A stretch of 64,000 bases of DNA from Ricordea florida (Eukaryota > Cnidaria > Anthozoa > Corallimorpharia > Ricordeidae): NCBI GenBank assembly GCA_949710005.1, contig OX453274.1, positions 3,156,655 through 3,220,654 on the forward strand, in the 5' to 3' direction. The notes below the pieces were generated by a model. The model was not told where the DNA came from. It ran no database searches and was given only the letters and a program-made list of their open reading frames with translations. The first letter of the stretch is position 1. Each line of letters begins with the position of its first letter. Shown piece by piece: positions 32,281-42,219 of the stretch. Position numbers and translations under genes: made by a program.

Positions 32281-33679
32281 GGTTGAGTCATCAGCAAGTA
32301 GCAGTCGCGGGTTTTGGGATGTAAAGGGAAAAGGAAATGAAGGCCCATTTCAGGTGTGTACATGGCATGAAGACATCCAGTGTCCTGGGCAGCAATGCTT
32401 ATCAATAGCGCTTACCTCTTTGCTGTATGGTACCGATAAAACCCGTAAAGTTTTGGAGACCAAGTGACCTTGATGAAGTCTTACTCACAGGTGATAGGAT
32501 CCATTTTAATAAGTTGTGTTATCTTGGAAAATCCACTGGTGGTCCGCTCAAGCTCGCGCTTGATGAACTTCCCAAGGACTTGCAGTGCTTTGATTTTCAG
32601 TTTTCTACAGAGAGAGAAATTCTAGGCGGGCCAATTGATAAAATCGTTAATTCCCCAGATGACGATGGATTCGCCAGATTAGAAGACATCTTTGAAAAGT
32701 GTCAAAGAGAACGAGCTATTGGCTTGCTGCTGCGAATTTTAGACTTCGCTATTGCTTGTGCACAGAGGTATGCTATATGGTACGTAATATATTCGCATGC
32801 CAGAAATTCCTGCGGGATGGTGGATGAAAATGGTTCTTCCGTAGTGCTAAAATTCAGCAATTTTAATGCTCTTCCTTATCACCTACGATCATTGGTGGAA
32901 ACAACTACCTCTGAAAGAGACTTAAGCATTGACGATTTGACTTTTGAAGCCCTTATACTAAATGTCAATGAACGAATACCCACCGAAAGTGAAGACGTCC
33001 TCATCCTTCCTGTGTCAACTCTGTCATCGTATCAGAACAGATTTGGAAATATTGATATACAAAGCTCATTCACAGCATGCCTCGAGAAAGGTCAAGAAAT
33101 AAAAGACAACGTCTTAGATTCTTATTTACTCCATGCCGCGGAAAATCGGCTACGAAACAACTTGAAGGACTCTTTATATATTTACAATTTTTGCTTTTAT
33201 GTTAAATTAACGCAGTTCAATCCAAAGACGATATTCAAGTGGACAAAAAATACTGACATTTTCTCCAAGAAATATCTAGTGATTCCCATATGCCGTGGTC
33301 ACCATTGGACTCTTGTAATAGTCAGGACTGATCCACACATTTTCCTGATGATACTGGATTCGCTTAACAAGGAACACAGTCTGTGGAACTGAAGATAACA
33401 AGGTACCTCCAAGACATGTGGTCAGCAAAATTACCACAACGTGCAAAGAAAACGCTAGAGGTAAAACAGATCAGGTATCTAACGATTCCACCACAACCAA
33501 ACAACACAGACTGTGGTTTGTACATTATGAAATGTTTTGAAAAGTTCCTTGACTTTGTCAACAGAAACTTACAATGGTCGTCATGGAATCCAGAATTCTC
33601 CTATAGTGAAGTAATTTCCTTCCGCAAGGAAATAAAGCACGCTATTCTGGACGAAATATGTACGAACAAAAACACTTAA
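32281..33679 (+). pseudogene. C-terminal peptidase-like segment (Ulp1/C48 signature), frameshifted
   Basis: Three frames are needed: one to about 32450 (CTWHEDIQCPGQQCLSIALTSLLYG), one to about 33375, and one to the stop at 33677. The first junction lies just after LYGTDK and is followed by SDLDEVLLTGD, a layout seen in viral or transposon cysteine peptidases. The last part has HHWTLVIV, then LDSLN, then a PPQPNNTDCGLYIM block: His, Asp, Gln and Cys in the order of Ulp1-type SUMO proteases. Such domains occur in several large eukaryotic transposons. Poly(A) signal AATAAA at 34151-34156. Confidence 0.65.
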
Positions 33680-35976
33680 CTGAGATGATGCAAAGCTGCG
33701 TCCATGCTCCCAAATGCAATAGTGGAATGGACAAGAATACCGACAAGTTTGCGATTTGTCAAGGATTCAACTTCGGAACGAAAATTACAAACATAAAGAC
33801 ATTCGTAAAGCATAGTCAAATGAAGTGGAGGGATTAAGGCCCTGTTTGTTTTATTTTAAAGAGGCCCTTGCGGTATGTACGATTCTGGTAATATTGGTGT
33901 TGTCGATCATGGCACTAGAATCCATATGTTAGACGAGATAACCAGCTTCTAGCTCCAGTCTACCCCGTTTTGTTTCATTTTTCCCCTCATGCTCAGCTAT
34001 CGAATCACAGGGAGGAGGTTAAGCTTCAAGCCGTGAACAAGAAACAGTTTAGTTAACGACACACCAACATTTAGTTAACGCCTGCTAAAAAAATGTCCAC
34101 TACAAATGATTGATTTTGTGACATAGTTATCTGCAATTGTAAAAATGCAAAATAAACATTTTCCCTATTAATAACTTCTCAGTCTTATTACTTAATCGCG
34201 TCTATATTTCTTTTAAATCGTAAGATTTACCGAGCATATACCTCCTGATACCTGATAAATGATGCATGTAGCGGCCCTGAGGGGTACTCCAGATTTCATA
34301 TGACGGGAATGATCGAAAGATTGTTTGGGTTTGAAATTTTGAGAGGAAAACTTTAGCAAGTATTTCTTGGTACCTTGGTTTGAGTAGGGAACTCTTTTGG
34401 TATTCAGAACAATCTGAAGATTCCTGATAGTTTCCGCGTATCCCGGGATGGGATTTTTTTCCTTTTTTTGAGGAGGGGGGGGGGGGTAAATTTTGGTCCA
34501 GGGATTTTTTTCTTTTTATTTTTGTCCCCATTTGATCATCCGTGTCACTTGAAATCCGGAGTACCAGTACTAAATAAGCAATAAACTACGGAGAGACAGA
34601 CAGACAGACTACAGGGATCTCCCTTCTAAATGGCTTTCTTGATAATCCGGTTCTCCATTTTATGTTCTCCTTATAGGGTATTTCATGGAGATTGCTCATT
34701 ATGTCACCTGATGGCAACAAACCGGACCGCAAAAGTTAGTTTTATTACCGGGCAGTAGATGAAAACTCATGACTAGGGGCACATTTAGCTCTGGATGGGT
34801 CCGAGTGAGTGGTAAGGCCCCTTATTTCTCGATTTTCTGCACCCATGCGATATACATCTCTAACTTGCGGACGACGTCTGAAAATTGCGAGTTGTAACTC
34901 GAACGAAAATTCCGTAGGGTGACTTTCTGTTGACTATCTATTTACGAAAAGTCTAGGACAACTTTTACTCGACCACCTAAATTAGGAAAATTCTAGGGCA
35001 ATTTTTTTTTTCCGAAAATCAAGACAACGTGTTCTTTCCCTAGAGGAGAAATTTTCCTAAAAATTTAGGCGATCTTACATTCGAACAGATATTTTACCAA
35101 AATCATTCGTTGGGTGCCCCTGAAATTTGTATTCACACAAGATAATCTGTAAAGTAAAAAAGCAGATATCTGCATGCAATAATTTAAATAAATTTCTGTT
35201 TATTTAGTTTACTAAAAGACTGCCTTATTTAACTCAGTTCACTTTGCCTTATTTTTTTTTAGCTATTCTGTTTTGTTATTAGCTCTATCGATTATCGACG
35301 TCCCTGATAACGATGTTGCACTCCACAAACGCCTACACCTACGTTGACTTCGAACCAGGAATAAGCTTACTGTAATTCGTCTGGAACCCAAGAAAAGCGA
35401 GTCGGCTAATTACACTGTAAACGGCGAGCTAGCATTTACCTTAATCAGTAAGCTACCTATCACTCAGTTGCTGTGTTTTCGTCCGCCATTTTGAATTCTT
35501 CTACGGATTACCGCTGTGCTTTCGTTCCCAGCCTCCCGGTCCCGGTTCCCCGTTCCCCGTTCCCCGTTCCCCGTTCCCCGTTCCTGGTTTTAGTAACACC
35601 TGATCTGTTTTGTCAAGTCGGCTACTGCGTCATGTTGAACACCGAGGAAGATTTCCGTCATCGCACTTCGGTCTTACTTCGCAAGGAATGTTACCTACCG
35701 AGTTGTGTAGCTTGGCCGGCCAGGATTTCAGTGTGGCCGTAAAACAAAATTACTGAGTTGTGTAGCTCAGGCGGCCATGATTTGTGGCCATAAAATAAAC
35801 TTTACGAGCTGTGTAGCTCGGTGGATTTGTGTTTGAGAAATTAACTTACGGAGCTCAAGCTCATTATGCTTTGTAGCATCTGCTCGTTACCGTTATTGTA
35901 TTATCGCTTGTTAAACAGTCTGTGGTAGTATTGATCCTTCTATGTAACATAGCAGGACTGTAGAATAATTCGTGAG
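33680..35976. other. Intergenic repeats, no gene seen
   Basis: Holds the presumed 3' untranslated region of the broken gene. A GTTCCCC tandem repeat lies at 35544-35586. A ~55-base unit (GAGTTGTGTAGCT start) occurs two and a half times at about 35699-35830. A short purine tract (GGGGGGGGGGG) lies near 34480. The open frames overlapping these are repeat-derived. Confidence 0.6.
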
Positions 35977-36570
35977 AATTAAGAGCGGCCGTCTGTAAAT
36001 ATCGAGAATTCACCGTCAAAACTGAAATTTCGAATTCCTTCATATTTGGTCAGAAAAACCCCTTTGGTAAAACATTTATGAAAATTATAATCAAAGTTTC
36101 CAAAGAGTTTCCTTTTTGGAGAAACTGGGCAAAAATTGAAATGCCGTGTCAACGTCACAGCCGACATCGAAAATTCGTGCGAATTAGCACTTTTTCAAAT
36201 CACTTGGAAATAAAAACGGGTCAACTTAGCGCGATAATCTTTTGCAGTTGAGTGAGGCATCACCAGATCAACCCGAAAATTTAAAACTATTTGAAAATAC
36301 TGATTTTTCACACATCGGGTTTAAAGCGCCGAGTTTCTAGTCTTAGCACATAGGAAAACGCTGAAAATTAAGGAAACTTTAAAAGTAAAAATCGCATACT
36401 GGTACATCGAAATTCATAACAAAATTTACATCAGAGGAAAGCTCTATTGCTGTACTTTAACATATAAAAAATCTGGCTTGGGCAATTCAAAGGCCACCGC
36501 TTGAGACTGGTAAACGCATTGTGAATTTTCATGTGTTACGTAAAAGGAATTGAAACTGTCACGCAAGCAG
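35977..36570 (+). repeat. Left arm of ~590-bp inverted repeat
   Basis: Begins ATTAAGAGCGGCCGTCTG and matches the reverse complement of 54557-55148 with scattered base changes along its length. The open frames in it are not considered genes. Confidence 0.85.
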
Positions 36571-36963
36571 TAGTAGATGAAAGTAGATATTGTCCCCTTT
36601 TCTGTTATTTTTTCAGTTTTTCCACATTTTTTAGTCTTTCTGTCAAGCCCCCTGTAAAACCCCCCTGTCAACCCTCCCTGTCAAGCCCCCTATCAAGCCC
36701 CCTGTCAAGCCCCTATCAAGGCCCCCTGTCAAGCCCCCCTGTCAAGCCCCCTGTCAAACCCACAGTCAAGCCCCGAGGTTAATTGTCCGTCATTTTTTGA
36801 GTTTTTTTTTCAGCCATTTTATTGAACCTTTTTTTAAAAAATGTTCCGATTTTTATTGGACCAATTTTTATTTCCCTTTTTTAAAAATACACCGATTTTA
36901 TAAAAATGATTTTTTCAAAAAATTTATAAAACTATTTAAAAGAATAAGCCTGAATTATATAAA
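36571..36963. repeat. CCCCTGTCAAG tandem repeat and AT-rich leader
   Basis: About nine copies of an 11-14 base unit CCCCTGTCAAG (some CCCCTATCAAG) lie at 36645-36775, followed by ~180 AT-rich bases before the first gene of copy 2. No gene. Confidence 0.75.
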
Positions 36964-37488
36964 ATGGAGAATTTAATTGTTTGTAAAAAATTACCAGCCT
37001 GGTTGAAAAATAAGAAATGTATTTACTCGGTAGATGGGTATTATGATAATTTAAGTTTTTGGAGATGTCTTCAAATTTATTGTGGTAATAGGGATAAAGA
37101 ATCAAGACCCGCAAAAGATATTACTAGAAAATCATTAAGACTAGCCCGTTTTTTTTATGACAATCAAAAACTGAAAGTTAGGGAGGTAGAAAAAACAAAT
37201 TTTATTGAAATTGATGAGGTCTCAAAAAAATATTGTGTTAACTTTAGGGTATTTGAACTAAATGATAAAGATGAATGGGTATTGACGCATGGTAAAGACA
37301 AGAACGAAAATGAATTACCAATTGTGAATATGGGTTATTATAATGAGCACTTCTTCTTCATCAAGGATATCGAAGTATTAAAAAGTCTCTGGATATGTTC
37401 CAAATGTCATCATAAATTTAACAGACACGATAATTATAAAGAACATTTTTTATGGAAAGGATTTTGTAAAGAAAAGAAAGATAATTAA
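36964..37488 (+). CDS. Polymerase-N-module-like protein with C-terminal zinc finger (174 aa)
   Basis: Residues 25-40 read DGYYDNLSFWRCLQIYCG, then a Lys/Arg-rich stretch, VNFRVFELND, a loop, YYNEHFFFIKD, and CSKCHHKF..H..F..C at the end. The same order (DNxxF, VFxYE, HYCWIKN, Cys2-His-Cys finger) occurs in the N-terminal half of both DNA polymerases here, so this looks like a stand-alone relative of that module. The polymerase Cys (DNMCF) is a Ser here. It occupies the variable slot between the inverted repeat and the candidate minor capsid gene; copy 3 has two different genes there. Function unknown. Confidence 0.6.
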   Translation: MENLIVCKKLPAWLKNKKCIYSVDGYYDNLSFWRCLQIYCGNRDKESRPAKDITRKSLRLARFFYDNQKLKVREVEKTNFIEIDEVSKKYCVNFRVFELNDKDEWVLTHGKDKNENELPIVNMGYYNEHFFFIKDIEVLKSLWICSKCHHKFNRHDNYKEHFLWKGFCKEKKDN

Positions 37489-37489
37489 T

Positions 37490-37519
37490 GTTATATAACT
37501 CAAGTGAGGGTTACATAAC
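37490..37519. terminator. Conserved 30-base hairpin between converging genes (copy 2)
   Basis: GTTATATAAC and GTTACATAAC form a 10-base stem with one mismatch around a 10-base loop (TCAAGTGAGG). It lies 2 bases past the stop at 37488 and 24 bases before the opposite stop at 37543. The same hairpin is at 56573-56602. A termination or 3'-processing role is inferred from position. Confidence 0.55.
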
Positions 37520-37542
37520 ACAACATAACAAAAGACTGAAAT

Positions 37543-38178
37543 TTATCTAAATCTTAAACTAAAAGTTATAGGCGACCCTTTAAGAGCAAGTTTTTTCCAT
37601 TCATTGTCTAATATGCTTAAATCAAAATGGTTTATAACGCTATCATATTTTCGAACCGGAATTGTTGGATAATCTTTTGAAGGTATGTTTGCAAGTAAAT
37701 TTGATGGTGAGAGTTTCACAAGTTCTCCATATTTTGTTTTATTCATATATGAAGACTTATTATCCACTATACTACACATAAGTCTCACCGGTTCCTTAAT
37801 TTGTATATTTATAGGGTATAATTTACCAGGTTTTATAATTTCAGGCACCCCCAAACCAATCGAGAACGCTCTAGTAAGTTTAATGTTAAAGCCCTTATTC
37901 GAATATAGATAGTCAATAGTATCAGTCTCAATTATTGTTATCTTTTCCCTATCTGGATCATTAAAAAAGATCGCTTGAATATTACGAAGAGAATATGTAC
38001 CAGGTTCAATTATTATGAAGCCTAGATTCCTATCATTTAATAAAATCTGTTGATCCTTGAAATTAATCAATCTTTTGGTTTGTATATTACAATCTAGTAG
38101 CTGCATCTCACGAATATTTTTAAGCGGGGGTTCTAAATATATTCTAGTTTCAGGCTCATACATGGTAATGCTCAACAT
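37543..38178 (-). CDS. Candidate minor capsid (penton-like) protein (211 aa)
   Basis: A beta-rich protein with no membrane segment, beginning MLSITMYEPETRIYLEP. Conserved blocks include LLDCNIQTKRLINFKD, GTYSLRNIQ and a C-terminal KGSPITFSLRF. Size and composition fit a single jelly roll, and Polintons usually carry a minor capsid gene of about this size, but I see no diagnostic motif. The copy 3 homologue is the same length and highly similar. It is the leftmost gene of the minus-strand row. A penton role should be tested by structure prediction. Confidence 0.6.
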   Translation of the reverse strand: MLSITMYEPETRIYLEPPLKNIREMQLLDCNIQTKRLINFKDQQILLNDRNLGFIIIEPGTYSLRNIQAIFFNDPDREKITIIETDTIDYLYSNKGFNIKLTRAFSIGLGVPEIIKPGKLYPINIQIKEPVRLMCSIVDNKSSYMNKTKYGELVKLSPSNLLANIPSKDYPTIPVRKYDSVINHFDLSILDNEWKKLALKGSPITFSLRFR

Positions 38179-38202
38179 TTTTTGTTTGGTTACTTCATAT
38201 TC

Positions 38203-38211
38203 ATCTTTAAA
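38203..38211 (-). promoter_or_regulatory. Conserved upstream element of the candidate minor capsid gene (copy 2)
   Basis: Core TTTAAAGAT, 24 bases before the start at 38178. Confidence 0.55.
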
Positions 38212-38403
38212 TTTGCATTGACGTAATTACATTCCTGAGCGACGTTAGAAACCGACCTTTTAAAAGTAAACATAAAATCTACTTTTCAATTTCAAAACCA
38301 CTTTTCATTTCGCTTGTTGCTATGTCGTAAAAGTATGCAATCTATTGTTCTACACGTGAACACTAATTTGCAAACAATAATAATCACGTGAAATACTCAT
38401 GAA
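38212..38403. other. Spacer between minor-capsid and 537-residue genes
   Basis: Contains CACGTGAA repeats (38355-38362 and 38385-38392). The matching spacer at 57310-57535 also has CACGTGAA twice and a shared ATGCAATCTATTGTTCT block. No gene seen; a conserved regulatory role is possible. Confidence 0.4.
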
Positions 38404-40017
38404 CTACCGAAATAGATACCACGCTAAGCCTCCAGCGACAACCATAAATGCTAATATATTCTTTTCATGTTGCGTTGTGTCAATATTTCCGGGGCCAGCA
38501 GAGCTGATATTATTTTCCTGTTTCATCGAGTCTGTTTTCGTTGAGGTTTTTGGCGCCTTAGTTTCAGTTTTTCCTTTCAGGAGAATATGAGGTAACTTTA
38601 ACTTTGAAGACCCTAAATTATGACTTATTCCAACTTGTTTTGCTTCAGTGTTTAGGGAATTATTCACACCAAAATTCATATCATTACTCGCTTTCATAAG
38701 TTTGTTGTTAAAACCAGTCACGCTTTCAGTATTGATTATCATATTACTCGGCATCAACCACACACCAGGAGCAATAGCTAAATCAAGCCGTAATTTTGCT
38801 TCTTGTACAGCTAATTGATATCTTTGGATAGAACTAGAAATATCATTCTCGATCACACTACTTTCAAATAAAGCCAAGAATTCTTGTTGTGTCTCAATCG
38901 CACCACCACCATTACCATAAATCGAGTTTCTTGTGTTAACTTGTGCTCCTAATATACAATAGACAAAAGCTTCAGCAGATCGATTCAATCTACCAAGTCC
39001 AGCTTTAGTGAGCCCATGTCCGCTTGTTGGGATAAACCAAGCATATTTGAAATCAGAAAAGTCATCATTACGGATAAATGAAATTAAATTACCTTTTTCC
39101 TTCTTTCCACCTTCATCAGCGAATTTATTACCTTCACCAGGCCATTGATCTGCTTCAACATCATAATTCCTTACAATATGCACATTTTGATATCCCCCTC
39201 CTTTTCCATGGTATCCAGAACCATAATCAAGGAATATATCCCCCAATCCTCCATTTCTTCCACCTTTCCATCTAAAGTCAGAATTATTACTAACCCCAAA
39301 TTCAGCGCACAATCGTTGATATGCTACTTTACTATAGGGATTATTGTTTATTACAAAGGGTTGTTCATCAGGTAAGGGAAGACTTAATTCATATAATATT
39401 CTCCTTATTGTGAAATATATATGAAACTTAATGAAGCTATTCACTACTTTAGGATAATTTAGACTTTCAAAAGGACTAATCCCACAACCAGATGTTGCAC
39501 ACCAAACTGCAAAGTTAAGTTGTTGTGGCCAATAATTCATATCAGGGGCGTTCAACCATTTTCTACTCTGTTTACCAAATTTGAAAGTAACAACTTGTGA
39601 TGTAAATATGTTTCTCATCTTTGCTGTGAATTTCTTCGTATTTGAAACGTATATATCTAGAAAGGTTAGCATTTTTGTTATATCAGTTGAAAAGTCAATT
39701 CCTCCCGCTGGTCGGTCAAAATTAACAGCTGGTATTGGATAAGATAGATTAGTCAATGTTAAACTTTCAGGAAATGAACTCAATTCATCACCATTAAAGT
39801 TCTTCGCTTCGCTCAGTCCTAAATCTTTCCATAAAAGTCTTTTCAAACGGGGTGAAATATCATCAGTCCATGTTTTTCCAGTAGGATCATCATTTGACAT
39901 TATTGTTGTACCATCAACTTTCCACTTAATGTAACCTCCATATGGATCAGACACAAATATAAATTGACTGTGATCAGCCCTTGGATACATATTTCTGAAA
40001 TCATTGTATAATCCCAT
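38404..40017 (-). CDS. Polinton conserved protein with C-terminal membrane anchor (537 aa)
   Basis: A large soluble domain is followed by a Lys/Thr/Ser-rich linker and a single C-terminal hydrophobic segment (ILAFMVVAGGLAWYLF) ending FR. Distinctive blocks are PQQLNFAVWCATSGCGISPF, RWKGGRNGGLGDIFLDYG, and SGHGLTKAGLGRLNRSAEAF. The pattern suggests a tail-anchored virion surface or internal-membrane protein. The copy 3 version (520 aa) is nearly identical after about residue 110 but differs before it, partly from GC-rich insertions. Precise function unknown. Confidence 0.7.
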   Translation of the reverse strand: MGLYNDFRNMYPRADHSQFIFVSDPYGGYIKWKVDGTTIMSNDDPTGKTWTDDISPRLKRLLWKDLGLSEAKNFNGDELSSFPESLTLTNLSYPIPAVNFDRPAGGIDFSTDITKMLTFLDIYVSNTKKFTAKMRNIFTSQVVTFKFGKQSRKWLNAPDMNYWPQQLNFAVWCATSGCGISPFESLNYPKVVNSFIKFHIYFTIRRILYELSLPLPDEQPFVINNNPYSKVAYQRLCAEFGVSNNSDFRWKGGRNGGLGDIFLDYGSGYHGKGGGYQNVHIVRNYDVEADQWPGEGNKFADEGGKKEKGNLISFIRNDDFSDFKYAWFIPTSGHGLTKAGLGRLNRSAEAFVYCILGAQVNTRNSIYGNGGGAIETQQEFLALFESSVIENDISSSIQRYQLAVQEAKLRLDLAIAPGVWLMPSNMIINTESVTGFNNKLMKASNDMNFGVNNSLNTEAKQVGISHNLGSSKLKLPHILLKGKTETKAPKTSTKTDSMKQENNISSAGPGNIDTTQHEKNILAFMVVAGGLAWYLFR

Positions 40018-40153
40018 CTTATTATTTACCTTGATAATAGGATGTTTTTAAATCAATACCGTTCTTTCCTAATACCAGCAAAACAATTAAACCCCACATC
40101 AGTTCTTTCATATGAAATTTTCAGTGTTCTCGATCGGGCGTAGCCCTCCCCAG

Positions 40154-40780
40154 CTAAGCTGGACCGGTTAGATCCTTTAATATTTCCGCTCGAACCTCTG
40201 TTCTTATCTGATCCATATTTAAGTTTTTTTCTGTATCTTTCCTGGTTTTCTGGCGGATTTCGAGTTTTAGTTTTTCAAACTTATCCACTTCTGATAAAAT
40301 TAGAGAAAATTCTTGATCAGATATAACATTATCTTTTAGAGCCTTTGAAACCAAGTCATGAATGGTGTTTACTTTTGCTTTTGCTATAGAAACTGTCTTT
40401 TCATGTTTACTAACTTTATGAGAAAGTCGTTTAGAAGCAGCACCGAATCCAACTGATATTCCCCCACAAATACCCCCAACCGCTCCTAATGGGATACCAA
40501 CAACAGCGCCAAAACCAGTAAGAGAGGTTCCCAATCCACTTGCAGACAGAATAACTGAAAATACACCACTACAAACACTTATTTTTGTAAATATTCCTCT
40601 CGCTCGATTATACTTTTTCGTAACATCCTCGTAATGTTTAATTTCCTTTTGAAGATTTTGTAGTACTTCGCATGACTTTTGTAGTCTGAAATTATTTGGA
40701 TCACCATTTATTGGTAATCGCGGATAAATCGAGCTTATTTCGGAGGCGGTTGGGTTGTAAATTTTATTGTATTCATCCAT
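40154..40780 (-). CDS. Gly-rich hydrophobic-hairpin protein (208 aa)
   Basis: N-terminal coiled region (LQNLQKEIKHYEDVTKKY), then a long hydrophobic Gly/Ser/Ala stretch (about residues 72-115; GLGTSLTGFGAVVGIPLG) that would form a membrane hairpin, then a charged helical tail (KVSKHEKTVSIAKAK). Similar two-helix hydrophobic proteins are common in cnidarian genomes, but none has a known function I can name. Copy 3 has a close homologue (209 aa). A membrane-disruption or entry role is speculation. Confidence 0.65.
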   Translation of the reverse strand: MDEYNKIYNPTASEISSIYPRLPINGDPNNFRLQKSCEVLQNLQKEIKHYEDVTKKYNRARGIFTKISVCSGVFSVILSASGLGTSLTGFGAVVGIPLGAVGGICGGISVGFGAASKRLSHKVSKHEKTVSIAKAKVNTIHDLVSKALKDNVISDQEFSLILSEVDKFEKLKLEIRQKTRKDTEKNLNMDQIRTEVRAEILKDLTGPA

Positions 40781-40805
40781 ATTGTATTTTACTGATCAAC
40801 ATGAT

Positions 40806-40814
40806 ATCTTTAGA
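40806..40814 (-). promoter_or_regulatory. Conserved upstream element of the hydrophobic-hairpin gene (copy 2)
   Basis: Core TCTAAAGAT, 25 bases before the start at 40780. Confidence 0.55.
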
Positions 40815-40846
40815 TCGACTTTGTCGCCCGGCTTCGCTGAAATTTG

Positions 40847-41806
40847 TTACTTTCTCTTCTTTACACTTTCCACAAAATATAGAACCACAGCCATTATCAA
40901 AAGCCAAGCATTCTTACCCAAAAAGCCAATAACCTCGCCCGCTGTTTTGAATAAAAAGCTAACGATAGCTCCAACCATCCCCGGTAATATTTCACCTAGT
41001 TTCTTACCAAGGGCTTTCAACCCATTACCAACACCTTTCCCTAAGGTAGATAACCCTTTAGAAAGATTAGAAACTATAACACCAATTATTAAACCAACAG
41101 AGCTTAAAATTGCAAATACTGTAAATCCATGTTTTTTGAATATATCTCTAATTCGCTCTCGCAATGGTATTCTATTTTCTATTCTTTCTGTTTCTATTTT
41201 ATCATTTTCTATATCTTCTCTTTCTTCAACAATTTCCCTTCCTAGATTTTCACTCTCATTATTTTCTTCAGGGGTTTTATTAGGTTTTTCATCTATTAAT
41301 TTTTTTCTTTCAACCTTTTCAGCCAGTTTTTGTTCTTTCTTTTTAGTTTCTTCTTTCATTTGTTCAACAATTTCTCTTCTAGTGGGGCCAATAATTTCTT
41401 TTAATGTCTTTGGAAGTTTTTGATATTTATTTTTAACATTTACTAGTTTGCCATCTAAAATTTCATATTGACCCCCTTTTCCGCCTTTGAACTTAAAAGT
41501 TGCTTTTTTAATTCCTTCTCCAATATCTCTAAAATAAGAGATCATTTTATTTAGTCTTGTTTTTGGGTGTATTTCTAAAAGTTCTTCTTCTGCTTCTTTT
41601 TGTGCATTAAATTTTTCGCGTAACAACGGATGCCTTTCGTCTTCTAATGAAAAATCTTGTTCTTCATCATAATTATTATTTTGATAACTTGTTGACGAAT
41701 ATGTTTGAAGTTCTATATTTCTGTTATCTACATTATCATCGTCATCATCATTGTCATTTAGTTCAGCTGGATTTAAATCTTCTGGTAATTCTCCTCCTTC
41801 TGCCAT
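40847..41806 (-). CDS. Coiled-coil/linker membrane protein (319 aa)
   Basis: The acidic N-terminus (DNDDDDDNVDNRN) is followed by a Lys/Glu-rich coiled-coil middle. The C-terminal ~120 residues are highly conserved: a hydrophobic segment (GFTVFAILSSVGLIIGVIV), the Gly-rich LSTLGKGVGNGLKALGKKLGEILPGMV, and a second hydrophobic end segment (AWLLIMAVVLYFV) with a basic tail. Copies 1 and 3 share the C-terminal part where visible, while their N-terminal halves diverge strongly (419 residues in copy 3). This is the pattern of an anchored protein with a fast-changing outer part. Confidence 0.7.
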   Translation of the reverse strand: MAEGGELPEDLNPAELNDNDDDDDNVDNRNIELQTYSSTSYQNNNYDEEQDFSLEDERHPLLREKFNAQKEAEEELLEIHPKTRLNKMISYFRDIGEGIKKATFKFKGGKGGQYEILDGKLVNVKNKYQKLPKTLKEIIGPTRREIVEQMKEETKKKEQKLAEKVERKKLIDEKPNKTPEENNESENLGREIVEEREDIENDKIETERIENRIPLRERIRDIFKKHGFTVFAILSSVGLIIGVIVSNLSKGLSTLGKGVGNGLKALGKKLGEILPGMVGAIVSFLFKTAGEVIGFLGKNAWLLIMAVVLYFVESVKKRK

Positions 41807-41824
41807 GATTTTTTACTCATCAGT

Positions 41825-41838
41825 AAGAAATCTTTAGA
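41825..41838 (-). promoter_or_regulatory. Conserved upstream element (copy 2, coiled-coil gene)
   Basis: TCTAAAGATTTCTT; core 23 bases before the start at 41806. Confidence 0.6.
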
Positions 41839-41877
41839 CCTAAAAGTTATGTTTGTAAATTATAAAAAGAATTATGA

Positions 41878-41886
41878 TTTAAAGAT
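41878..41886 (+). promoter_or_regulatory. Conserved upstream element on the plus strand
   Basis: TTTAAAGAT, 27 bases before ATG 41914, followed by an A-rich run. It gives the 88-residue ORF the same signal as the minus-strand genes. Confidence 0.5.
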
Positions 41887-41913
41887 AAGAAAAAAAAAAA
41901 AAAAAAAAAAACA

Positions 41914-42180
41914 ATGAAATTTATAAATATTTATGATAATATTTACTATTATACACTAAGAAAATTTAATACAGAAGGAATAATTACAATTGATGACATG
42001 TTATTGTTAAGAAATATAGCAGTTAAATTAAAAGATAGAGAAAAACTAAAAGAGTTATATGAATTATTTAAAAAGCTTTATATTTCCACAGGTAGTAATA
42101 TAAAAATAGTAAAAATTTTAAATTTATTGCATGTTGATATTAATATAAAAACTTGGGGTAAACATGTATCAAATATATAA
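41914..42180 (+). CDS. Small unknown protein in copy 2 only (88 aa)
   Basis: A Lys/Asn/Ile/Tyr-rich, AT-rich frame with two helices (NTEGIITIDDMLLLRNIAVKL and a later KLYI-rich part); no motif recognised. It lies between the coiled-coil gene and the 130-residue gene, where copies 1 and 3 have only short spacers, so it is an insertion. The conserved promoter-like box upstream is the main reason to believe it. It could also be non-coding. Confidence 0.45.
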   Translation: MKFINIYDNIYYYTLRKFNTEGIITIDDMLLLRNIAVKLKDREKLKELYELFKKLYISTGSNIKIVKILNLLHVDINIKTWGKHVSNI

Positions 42181-42219
42181 ATAATGCTTTAATTATAAAA
42201 CAATTAATGTTTTTATAAT

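Noticed and set aside
35979..36167. 62-residue frame repeated at 54956-55147
   Set aside because: The two copies are simply the inverted repeat arms; neither has a promoter box or a recognisable protein.
36531..36782. 83-residue Pro/Ser-rich frame
   Set aside because: It reads through the CCCCTGTCAAG repeat and part of the inverted repeat arm.
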